Positions 1 through 5,752 of a stretch of DNA of 12,039 nt are shown here, in pieces; position 1 is the first letter of the stretch; each line of letters begins with the position of its first letter. The notes beneath the pieces were generated by a model. The model was not told the origin of the DNA and did not search any database. It was given only the letters and a program-made list of their open reading frames with translations. Origin of the DNA: an uncultured Bacilli bacterium (GTDB lineage Bacteria > Bacillota_I > Bacilli_A > RF39 > UBA660). The translations under genes were made by a program, and so were the position numbers. The stretch covers positions 1 through 12,039 of the forward strand of contig CANRAT010000045.1 of assembly GCA_947628685.1 (NCBI GenBank), in the 5' to 3' direction.

Positions 1-73
1 AAGATGAACTCACTTCGTTCGCCCTTGATTTTTATATTTGCTTTTTTAAGATATCTACCATTTGGGGTTCACA

Positions 74-400
74 TCATATTAAACCTGCTTCTTTTAAAAC
101 ATGCCATATACAAGAATAACTTCTCTTAGCATAAAATTTGCAAAATTTTCTTATAGTAGTATTACTTCTTTTATATAAATTAATTATATACTCTTTTTCT
201 TCTTCTGTTATAGTGTTTGCGGGCTTCCTGTTGGTATTACCGTGTATTAAACTGATATTACCACTTTCTAAATCTTTTTTTAACTTTAATAAGTATTTTT
301 CATGGTATCCTGTAATTTTAGCAATTTCCTTATAAGTTAAATAACTTTCCCCTGTCATAACTTTTTTCATAAGTTCTACTGCTTCTTCTTTTCTTGTCAT
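74..400 (-). CDS. Small helix-turn-helix protein, transposase N-terminal-like (possible remnant)
   Basis: Encodes about 108 residues. The first half reads as a helix-turn-helix: a K-E-I-A-K-I-T-G-Y segment followed by Y-L-L-K-L-K-K-D-L. It continues with L-I-H-G-N-x-N-R-K-P-A-N, a spacer typical of the DNA-binding N-terminus of IS1202/ISNCY-type and related transposases, then a second helical segment ending in V-L-K-E-A-G-L-I. The DDE catalytic domain that should follow is absent: a TGA stop comes at once and the next 13 codons in the same frame end in TAA. I chose the ATG at 398-400, preceded by GGGTGAT, over an in-frame TTG four codons upstream. It may be a decayed transposase or a domesticated DNA-binding protein. 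The family resemblance is from memory of motifs; function is unknown. Confidence 0.6.
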   Translation of the reverse strand: MTRKEEAVELMKKVMTGESYLTYKEIAKITGYHEKYLLKLKKDLESGNISLIHGNTNRKPANTITEEEKEYIINLYKRSNTTIRKFCKFYAKRSYSCIWHVLKEAGLI

Positions 401-416
401 ACCATCACCCAATATA

Positions 417-445
417 AATATATCATAAAAGTAATTATTTTACAA
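417..445 (-). promoter_or_regulatory. Possible promoter of the small HTH gene
   Basis: On the minus strand TTGTAA (440-445) and TATATT (417-422) are separated by 17 bases, just downstream of the C39-like peptidase stop. In such AT-rich DNA this could arise by chance. Confidence 0.35.
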
Positions 446-449
446 GATA

Positions 450-1742
450 CTATCTTACTACTACTGCTCTTTGTCCTGTTGAATTAAAAATGCTTTCTAC
501 TTTTGATTTTGAAACATACCATTTTGTTCTACCATCTGCTTGTGTCCAAGGATCTATTATTAAGTGTTCTTTTGTTTTAGTATTATACCCTGCTAAAAGT
601 AAAACGTGTAAATTCAAAGGTGCGCCCTCTACCATTTCTTTTGGAGTAGCCATTCTAGATGTAAGGTATATAACAACTGGATTACCTTTTAAAATTTCAT
701 TATCTATATCATCAATGCTATATCCTGTTATATCTAAAACCTCTGCAGATGATGTTTTCCTCCCATACTCTGCTAAAGGTCCTGGAGCAATCCAATGTGG
801 TACAGTTAATGGCTCTCTTTCAAATATGGAATATGTAAATCCTTTATATGGATCATCACTTTTTGGTAAATTTTCTGCATAGGTCCATAAATCCATATCA
901 AGTAGATATCCTTTATATTTAAGTGCCATCAAAAGAGAAGATACTTCACAACCATTTAAAACATTATTTTTGTTTTGACTTATGTATGGAACGTCTAATA
1001 TTTTCCATGCTTTAGCAATTTCTTCTTCCTCTTTTTTCTTTTGTGCTTCTGCTTGTTCTTTTTTCTTCAATGATTCATCAACAATATTTAAATATTCACT
1101 TATATTCTTTTTAACATCTTCTTGTTTTATTAATTCTAATTTTTTTATTGCTTCATTATAAGACTTTCTTGTGACAGAAGAACTAACTACAGTTCTTTTT
1201 TCATCTTCAAAAAAACTCGCAACTAATTGATTTAATTCTGTCATATCTTTATATTGTTCATTCATTAAATTAATGTCATTTTCAAGTAAAGTTTTATAAT
1301 TTGAAAATAATTCATTATATTTATCATTTATGTCTTTTATAGTTTCATCATCTATACTTGAAAGTAAAACATCTTTATCCATATATGAATTTATTTTATC
1401 TTTAACTATTATGTATTTTTTTAATTCTTCAAGTTCTTTTAACAAAGTTTCTTTATCGCTTGTATATTCATCTAATGTTATATTTTTTAAGTTATTCTCA
1501 ACTCCTTCAATATTGGTGAGTGTGATAAACGAATTAGGAATTAAATTATTTAAATCCTCATATAAATTATTAAATAATTCATTAGACTTTTCCATTATTT
1601 CTTTTTGATTGTTAACATAATCTTTTTGTTGTTTTATTTTAAATAAGCAAGTTCCAACTAAAGCACATATTACAACTATTAAAACACATATAACTATTAT
1701 ATTTATTTTCAATTTATTTTTTTGTACATTCAAATCAAACAC
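450..1742 (-). CDS. Membrane-anchored C39-like cysteine peptidase (peptidase_C39_2 type)
   Basis: Encodes 430 residues. A single hydrophobic segment at about residues 12-34, followed by positive charges, suggests an N-terminal membrane anchor with the rest outside the cell. Residues 40-245 are charged and mostly helical, probably coiled coil, ending in a K/E-rich stretch. The C-terminal domain (about 246-430) has the papain-like C39_2 pattern: V-P-Y-I-S-Q then Cys265 in N-G-C-E-V-S-S, His379 in L-H-V-L-L-L-A-G-Y, and Asp397 in I-I-D-P-W. It therefore probably hydrolyses peptide bonds in or near the cell wall; the substrate is unknown. It follows the methyltransferase gene by 18 bases and has no obvious promoter of its own. 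The first codon is GTG with GGAAGG directly against it; a TTG at 1731-1733 is better spaced from that site and may be the real start. Confidence 0.8.
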   Translation of the reverse strand: MFDLNVQKNKLKINIIVICVLIVVICALVGTCLFKIKQQKDYVNNQKEIMEKSNELFNNLYEDLNNLIPNSFITLTNIEGVENNLKNITLDEYTSDKETLLKELEELKKYIIVKDKINSYMDKDVLLSSIDDETIKDINDKYNELFSNYKTLLENDINLMNEQYKDMTELNQLVASFFEDEKRTVVSSSVTRKSYNEAIKKLELIKQEDVKKNISEYLNIVDESLKKKEQAEAQKKKEEEEIAKAWKILDVPYISQNKNNVLNGCEVSSLLMALKYKGYLLDMDLWTYAENLPKSDDPYKGFTYSIFEREPLTVPHWIAPGPLAEYGRKTSSAEVLDITGYSIDDIDNEILKGNPVVIYLTSRMATPKEMVEGAPLNLHVLLLAGYNTKTKEHLIIDPWTQADGRTKWYVSKSKVESIFNSTGQRAVVVR

Positions 1743-1760
1743 CTTCCAGCCAACAATTAA

Positions 1761-2789
1761 TTATTCTTTTTCTAAACAATGAATATATTCTATTGTATAA
1801 TTTTTTTTATATTCTCTAGAGTTATCTGATTTATATCTTTTATGTCTTTTTTCATATCTTTTATATTTACCATATTTTTTCATAATTTCTTCTATTTTTT
1901 TAATTGGTATTATACCTTCATCATTATAACTTAATAATATATATTTAAATTTAGCATTCTTTATTAAATCTTCAAGTTCTAAACTTGCTTTATCTTTAAT
2001 GCAATAATTTGATTTTTTTGTATCTTCTATTCTAAGCCCGGTTTTACCTTTTATTTTTGGATTATCATATAGTGCGATTGTCTCTAGTATATGATAGTTT
2101 GTATCATACTTTCTATTATTATAAGGTGGATCAAGGTAGAGTATATCACCTTTTATTTTTCTTATTAAATCTTTAGAATCTTCGTTATATATTTTATATT
2201 TTTTATTTTTAAATACTAACTCTAAAGGAGTTAAAATTATAGGTTTTAATGCACTTTTCTTTAAATCTTTTAAAAATGCCTCGTAAACAGATGCAGTATT
2301 AGCGACTTTATCTGAAGCCTCAATTAAGCATGCTATTAAATAATAATATTCTAATTCTGTTATTAATTTCTTTTTTTTCCATTTTTCTATTTTAATTCTA
2401 ATAGCATCTATTTTTCTTGCATTTTCATCACTAAAATACTGTCTTTTAAATTCTTTTTTATTTGTTCCACCTAGTGAATAATTTCTATATATAAAGCCTT
2501 TTTTACCATTTAATCCATTTAAACAAATAAATGGATCTATATGCTTTTTAGTTAATTTTTCAAATTTTAATTCATCACTATTTTCTATTAGACCTTTTAG
2601 AGTTACATAACTAAAATACTCTATATCATTAGCTATAATATTATAACCTTTTTCTTTAAAGTATTTTGATACAACTCCAGTACCTGCAAATATATCACAA
2701 AGTGTAACTGTATTTTTAGGTTTTACAAAGTCTTCTATTACTTCATCTATATAACTTAATATTGAATATTTTGAACCTATGTAATTCAT
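1761..2789 (-). CDS. D12-class adenine-specific DNA methyltransferase
   Basis: Encodes 342 residues. Transfers a methyl group from S-adenosylmethionine to N6 of adenine in a specific DNA site. Visible motifs are the N-terminal N-Y-I-G-S-K-Y typical of this class, the SAM-binding F-A-G-T-G at 34-38, the acidic N-D-I-E at 54-57, and the catalytic D-P-P-Y-N at 220-224 followed by R-K-Y-D-T-N-Y-H-I-L-E-T. That last context resembles FokI-type methyltransferase domains. An L-S-Y-N-D-E-G strand lies at 286-292. The order (motif I before DPPY) and length fit a full D12 enzyme. GGTGG precedes the ATG by five bases. No restriction endonuclease or specificity subunit is nearby, so it looks like an orphan methylase or the remainder of a restriction-modification system. 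The recognition site cannot be read from the sequence. Confidence 0.88.
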   Translation of the reverse strand: MNYIGSKYSILSYIDEVIEDFVKPKNTVTLCDIFAGTGVVSKYFKEKGYNIIANDIEYFSYVTLKGLIENSDELKFEKLTKKHIDPFICLNGLNGKKGFIYRNYSLGGTNKKEFKRQYFSDENARKIDAIRIKIEKWKKKKLITELEYYYLIACLIEASDKVANTASVYEAFLKDLKKSALKPIILTPLELVFKNKKYKIYNEDSKDLIRKIKGDILYLDPPYNNRKYDTNYHILETIALYDNPKIKGKTGLRIEDTKKSNYCIKDKASLELEDLIKNAKFKYILLSYNDEGIIPIKKIEEIMKKYGKYKRYEKRHKRYKSDNSREYKKNYTIEYIHCLEKE

Positions 2790-2821
2790 TTTACCACCTA
2801 TTATTATTTTATCACAAATAG

Positions 2822-2860
2822 TTTATGTATTTCTAGTATATAAAGAAAAAAATACATAAA
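2822..2860. repeat. 11-bp perfect inverted repeat between membrane-protein and methyltransferase genes
   Basis: TTTATGTATTT at 2822-2832 is matched by AAATACATAAA at 2850-2860, with 17 bases between. It lies just after the stop of the 102-residue membrane protein and before the methyltransferase. The stem is all A-T except one pair. On the minus strand no clean U run follows, so it is a weak terminator candidate; it could also be an operator. An extended -10-like TGATAAAAT (2806-2814) lies between it and the methyltransferase start. Confidence 0.5.
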
Positions 2861-2865
2861 TTGTA

Positions 2866-3174
2866 TTATTTTTTTCTAATAAATGTTCTTGTCACATAGA
2901 ATAAGAATACTACCATAAGTCCTACATATATCCATTCAAATACTGTGTATAAAATACCATTCATATAATTATCTAATATATCAGGTATTGATGATGGAAA
3001 AATACTCACTACCCATGAGTGAAATCCTTTTATTCCTATATTAGCTGATATGTAGTGTAGTAACCTTAAAAATATGTCTATCATGGCAACTGCATAAACT
3101 GTTTTAGAAAATGTTCTAAACCAACAAAATGCTAATATTATTAAAGCTAAAACAATTACTACATCCAAATACAT
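2866..3174 (-). CDS. Small integral membrane protein, function unknown
   Basis: Encodes 102 residues. Strongly hydrophobic at residues 3-19 and 78-95, with a weaker, partly amphipathic hydrophobic stretch at about 26-42, so two or three membrane-spanning segments. The C-terminus is basic (T-R-T-F-I-R-K-K), suggesting a cytoplasmic tail. The start is secure: ATG is preceded by AGAGGTGG at normal spacing, and a good promoter lies just upstream. I do not recognise a family. It sits between a transglutaminase-like gene and a methyltransferase gene, and neither suggests its role. Confidence 0.75.
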   Translation of the reverse strand: MYLDVVIVLALIILAFCWFRTFSKTVYAVAMIDIFLRLLHYISANIGIKGFHSWVVSIFPSSIPDILDNYMNGILYTVFEWIYVGLMVVFLFYVTRTFIRKK

Positions 3175-3199
3175 AAAACCACCTCTATCATACTAGATA

Positions 3200-3228
3200 A
3201 GTATAACACATTTAAAATTTTATTTCAA
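3200..3228 (-). promoter_or_regulatory. Promoter of the 102-residue membrane protein gene
   Basis: On the minus strand TTGAAA (3223-3228), a 17-base spacer and TATACT (3200-3205) form a near-consensus sigma-A promoter. It begins five bases after the stop of the preceding gene and gives a leader of about 20 bases before the coding start, so this gene can be expressed apart from the one upstream. Confidence 0.7.
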
Positions 3229-3232
3229 CCAA

Positions 3233-4174
3233 CTATAATCTCTTTACATTGTAATTAATTTCATTTAGTAATGTTTGACTTTTTGTATTCCAACCGCTTG
3301 ATAACATATTAGTCAAGTTATTTATGTTGGTATTTATTAATCCTAATTTTGAATCATACAAATACCATTCACAAGAAGAATTATTTTCTATTTTAAAACA
3401 AGTAACAAGTTCCATATCTCCATCATGGTTATAAGTTAAATTAAATTCTTTATATGGAAAATCCAATAATTCAAAAAATAGTTTATTAATAAATTGTTTA
3501 CCCTCATGATATCCATTAAATTTTGGTATTATTGGTATTATTTTATTTATTTTATATGATATTTGACTTTCATCTTGTATATTTGAATAATCTTTTGAAT
3601 TTAATTGTTCTTTTAATCTTTGAATTTCATTATCTAGATATTCATTATTTTTTATTAGTCCCAACTTTTTATCCATAGTCTCGCATTCTTTAAGAGAAAT
3701 TATATCACATGTGTTTTCTATATCACCATCAAATCCAAAATGTTTTGTTTGACATCCACTTTGAATTAAATACAAATCGAGTGTTAAATCTAATATATAT
3801 TTTTCACCTGTTTCAAGTGTTACTAAATTAGCAACGTGTTCAACTGCATTTACACCTCTTATGTTTGCTTTTCTTTCTATGACTGTGCTTTTACAACCTT
3901 CAATATTATTTAACATAAGATTAAATAAGTAAGATATTTGTGTACACGTTTGAAATCTATTTACGTAATTTTTTAAAAAATTAATTTCTTGTTTTGCTAT
4001 TTGTATATCATCTACAACTTTATAATTATAGCTAAATATTTGTCCAACTTTTATATATAGCCATCTAATTTTTTCTAAAACTGTTAAATTATCGGGGATG
4101 TTAAATAATAATAAATTAAGTTCATCTACAACGTTTTCTCCATTAAAAGAATTAATTTCATTATAATTTTCCAT
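3233..4174 (-). CDS. Transglutaminase/cysteine-protease-like protein, unknown function
   Basis: Encodes 313 residues with no signal peptide or membrane segment. Residues 30-140 carry the order seen in transglutaminase-like folds: an E-K-I-R-W-L-Y helix, Cys77 at the start of a helix (Q-T-C-T-Q-I-S-Y-L), His113 in V-E-H-V-A-N-L-V, then G-E-K-Y-I-L-D-L-T with Asp129. This Cys-His-Asp arrangement suggests a papain-like thiol hydrolase or transferase acting on protein side chains or peptide bonds. The C-terminal half (about 200-313) has no feature I recognise. GAGGAG precedes the ATG, and the gene has its own promoter directly after the rplT terminator. The family assignment rests only on motif spacing; the substrate is unknown and it could be a non-enzymatic relative. 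Confidence 0.65.
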   Translation of the reverse strand: MENYNEINSFNGENVVDELNLLLFNIPDNLTVLEKIRWLYIKVGQIFSYNYKVVDDIQIAKQEINFLKNYVNRFQTCTQISYLFNLMLNNIEGCKSTVIERKANIRGVNAVEHVANLVTLETGEKYILDLTLDLYLIQSGCQTKHFGFDGDIENTCDIISLKECETMDKKLGLIKNNEYLDNEIQRLKEQLNSKDYSNIQDESQISYKINKIIPIIPKFNGYHEGKQFINKLFFELLDFPYKEFNLTYNHDGDMELVTCFKIENNSSCEWYLYDSKLGLINTNINNLTNMLSSGWNTKSQTLLNEINYNVKRL

Positions 4175-4197
4175 ACTTATCTCCTCATTCTATTTAT

Positions 4198-4226
4198 ATA
4201 TTAACATTTTTTTATTACCTTGTAAA
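4198..4226 (-). promoter_or_regulatory. Promoter of the 313-residue transglutaminase-like gene
   Basis: On the minus strand TTTACA (4221-4226), a 17-base spacer and TAATAT (4198-4203). The -35 element starts two bases after the U run of the ribosomal-protein terminator, a common arrangement at operon boundaries. Confidence 0.5.
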
Positions 4227-4227
4227 C

Positions 4228-4254
4228 AAAAAAAATAATCGCTTGGATTATTTT
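4228..4254 (-). terminator. Intrinsic terminator of the infC-rpmI-rplT operon
   Basis: On the minus strand the RNA forms a 9-bp stem (AAAATAATC / GATTATTTT, arms 4246-4254 and 4232-4240) with a five-base CAAGC loop. It runs into a U tract (4228-4235). The stem overlaps the rplT stop codon. Confidence 0.8.
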
Positions 4255-4805
4255 AAAACTTCTAATAATTCAGATTTTTTCATAGTTGTATAATTTTCTA
4301 TGTTTTTTTCTTTTGCTAATTTTTTTAATTCTGCTACTGTCAATTTAGATAAATCTTCACTAACTTCTTTTTTTGTTTTAGGTTTAACTTCTGCTTTAGT
4401 TTCAACTTTCTCTACTTTTGCAGATTTTGATTCTTGTTTTACAGTTTTTCCTTCTAAAGCTGATTTTGCAACATTAACTAAATTAGTAAATGTACTTGCA
4501 TCATCAATAGCTATTTCACTTAACATCTTTCTATTGATTGTAACTCCTGCTTTATTTAATCCTGATATAAATTTTGAATAACTTATATCATTCATACGAC
4601 ATGCAGCATTAATTCTTGTGATCCATAATTTACGCATATCTCTTTTATTTTGTCTTCTATCTCTATATGAATATTTTAAAGAATGCATAACTTGTTCTTT
4701 AGCAGTTTTATAAAGTTTATGTTTACTTCCAAAGTAACCACTAGCTAATTTTAAAACTTTTTTTCTTCTATTTTTGTGAATATTTCCACCTTTAACTCTT
4801 GCCAT
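4248..4805 (-). CDS. rplT: 50S ribosomal protein L20 with C-terminal Rho_N/SAP-like extension
   Basis: Residues 1 to about 117 are a complete L20: the basic N-terminal tail with H-K-N-R-R-K-K-V-L-K-L-A-S-G-Y-F-G, then D-M-R-K-L-W-I-T-R-I-N-A-A and the C-terminal F-I-x-G-L-x-K-A-G-V-x-I-N-R-K-M-L. L20 binds 23S rRNA early in 50S assembly and, in Bacillus, represses its own operon. L20 normally ends near 118 residues; this one is 185. The extra part is a K/E/V/A-rich linker (about 118-150) and then a helix-extended-helix unit (152-185: L-S-K-L-T-V-A-E-L-K-K-L-A-K-E... K-K-S-E-L-L-E-V-L) matching the Rho_N/SAP nucleic-acid-binding pattern. AAGGAGG precedes the ATG by eight bases. It is the last gene of the operon, 20 bases after rpmI. 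Confidence 0.95.
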   Translation of the reverse strand: MARVKGGNIHKNRRKKVLKLASGYFGSKHKLYKTAKEQVMHSLKYSYRDRRQNKRDMRKLWITRINAACRMNDISYSKFISGLNKAGVTINRKMLSEIAIDDASTFTNLVNVAKSALEGKTVKQESKSAKVEKVETKAEVKPKTKKEVSEDLSKLTVAELKKLAKEKNIENYTTMKKSELLEVLK

Positions 4806-4825
4806 TTTGTATCCTCCTTCTTAGT

Positions 4826-5017
4826 TTAAAATTGTACTTTTTTAAGTCTGTTTGCATCTGCTTTAGAGAGTGCAGATGCACATCTTCCGCTTCTATTAGA
4901 AGCAGCATTCTTTTTTCCTGTATTATGTCTTGTACCAGGATGTCCTATTTTAATAGAACCACTATCTCTTACGTTTAAAACTTTTTGTGTTCCTTTATGT
5001 GATTTAATTTTTGGCAT
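4826..5017 (-). CDS. rpmI: 50S ribosomal protein L35
   Basis: Encodes 63 residues, the usual L35 size. It begins M-P-K-I-K-S-H-K-G and ends with the L35-like A-L-S-K-A-D-A-N-R-L-K-K; the middle (G-H-P-G-T-R-H-N-T-G-K-K) is the version found in some low-GC lineages and differs from the Escherichia/Bacillus sequence. It is a small basic component of the large subunit. It lies 10 bases after infC and 20 before rplT, the conserved bacterial order. AGGAGG stands seven bases before the ATG. Confidence 0.95.
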   Translation of the reverse strand: MPKIKSHKGTQKVLNVRDSGSIKIGHPGTRHNTGKKNAASNRSGRCASALSKADANRLKKVQF

Positions 5018-5027
5018 AATTTTCCTC

Positions 5028-5558
5028 CTATTTTTCTTTTTTTGGCATAAGAATCATCGTCATGTTTCTTCCTTCCAATATTGGCTTTTGTTCAATTTCA
5101 GCTACACTTGATAAGGCTTCAGCAAATCTTTCAAGAACTTCACGACCAAGTTCAGTATGTGCCATTTCTCTACCTTTAAAGCGCACTACTGCCTTTATTT
5201 TATGACCTTTTTCTAAATATTTGCTTGAATTTTTTACACGCGTATTAAAATCGTGTACATCTATTGCAACTGAAAGACGGTATTCTTTCATCTCTAAATT
5301 TGCTTCTCTTTGCTTTTTAATATTTTCTTTTTGTTTCTTCTTATTTTGATATTTAAACTTATTATAATCCATCACTTTACAAACAGGTGGATTAGCATTT
5401 GGGTTAATCATTACAAGATCGAAACCTGCATAGGTTGAAAGAGTAATCGCATCTTTAATAGATTTAATACCTAATTGTTCTCCATTTGGTCCGATAACCA
5501 TAACTTCTTTAGCTCTAATCTGTTCGTTAATAAACAGATCTTTTTCTTTGTTTGCTAT
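5028..5558 (-). CDS. infC: Translation initiation factor IF-3 with probable AUA start codon
   Basis: Encodes 176 residues from the start chosen here. IF-3 binds the 30S subunit, prevents 50S joining and rejects non-canonical start codons. The N-terminal domain shows F-I-N-E-Q-I-R-A-K-E-V and G-E-Q-L-G-I-K; the linker has N-P-P-V-C-K-V-M-D-Y-N-K-F-K-Y; the C-terminal domain has F-K-G-R-E-M-A-H and ends M-I-L-M-P-K-K. No ATG exists near the N-terminus. A strong GGAGGTG (5565-5571) stands eight bases before an in-frame ATA (5556-5558), and starting there gives M-A-N-K-E-K-D-L-F-I-N-E-Q, the normal IF-3 length and beginning. The in-frame TTG codons upstream have no ribosome site, and the GTG lies inside the ribosome site. 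infC in other bacteria uses AUU or similar starts for autocontrol by IF-3. Confidence 0.95.
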   Translation of the reverse strand: MANKEKDLFINEQIRAKEVMVIGPNGEQLGIKSIKDAITLSTYAGFDLVMINPNANPPVCKVMDYNKFKYQNKKKQKENIKKQREANLEMKEYRLSVAIDVHDFNTRVKNSSKYLEKGHKIKAVVRFKGREMAHTELGREVLERFAEALSSVAEIEQKPILEGRNMTMILMPKKEK

Positions 5559-5571
5559 AACAAACACCTCC
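5556..5571 (-). promoter_or_regulatory. infC ribosome binding site and AUA start
   Basis: GGAGGTG at 5565-5571 and ATA at 5556-5558, with eight bases between GGAGG and the ATA. This site decides the infC start, and its rare codon is the expected target of IF-3 feedback on its own translation. Confidence 0.7.
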
Positions 5572-5701
5572 AATATCTTACACCATGAAAAAAGTAGACA
5601 CAAATAGTATCCACTTAACCTTTAAATCAAAATTCATTGGCATTTTACCCATCACTTAAGCAATCGGGTGGATGTGGATACATCTCTTTCCTTTTTCATA
5701 T
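5572..5701 (-). ncRNA. infC leader, probable L20-type ribosomal protein leader
   Basis: A leader of about 130 bases lies between the promoter and the infC ribosome site. An upstream GTATCCAC (5674-5681) is perfectly complementary to GTGGATAC (5607-5614), which is also the 5' arm of the attenuator, so the two pairings exclude each other: antiterminator versus terminator. Between them is a local hairpin, ACCC-G-ATTGC-TTAA-GTGAT-GGGT, followed by AAAATGCC. In Bacillus subtilis the infC-rpmI-rplT leader is bound by L20, which promotes termination when free L20 is in excess. The match to that leader class is by architecture and position; I have not aligned it to a covariance model. Confidence 0.65.
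5588..5616 (-). terminator. Attenuator terminator in the infC leader
   Basis: On the minus strand AAGTGGATAC and GTGTCTACTT (arms 5607-5616 and 5592-5601) form a 10-bp stem with two G-U pairs and a five-base UAUUU loop, followed by a run of six U. It lies 17 bases upstream of the infC ribosome site, so it would stop transcription before infC. Confidence 0.7.
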
Positions 5702-5707
5702 GTATTG

Positions 5708-5736
5708 ATTATACCTTTTATTTATTTATTTGTCAA
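5708..5736 (-). promoter_or_regulatory. Consensus promoter of infC-rpmI-rplT
   Basis: On the minus strand TTGACA (5731-5736), exactly 17 bases, and TATAAT (5708-5713): a perfect sigma-A consensus, fitting strong expression of translation genes limited by the attenuator. It begins 17 bases after the tsaD stop. Confidence 0.92.
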
Positions 5737-5752
5737 TAGTTTTTTTATTTTT

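Noticed and set aside
1..40. GAAC...GTTC imperfect hairpin at the left edge as a terminator
   Set aside because: The stem is only four pairs with a mismatched interior and no clear U run on the minus strand; too weak to report.
74..76. TGA at the end of the small HTH gene read as Trp (Mycoplasma genetic code)
   Set aside because: tsaE ends in TGA inside a standard ATGA overlap with tsaB, and conserved Trp residues (for example in L20) are TGG, so TGA is a stop.
490..882. Plus-strand open frame of 130 residues
   Set aside because: It is antisense to the catalytic domain of the C39-like peptidase, has no ribosome site, and has no family features.
5559..5603. IF-3 starting at the upstream TTG, giving 191 residues
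   Set aside because: That start lies inside the attenuator hairpin, has no ribosome site, and adds residues unlike any IF-3 N-terminus.
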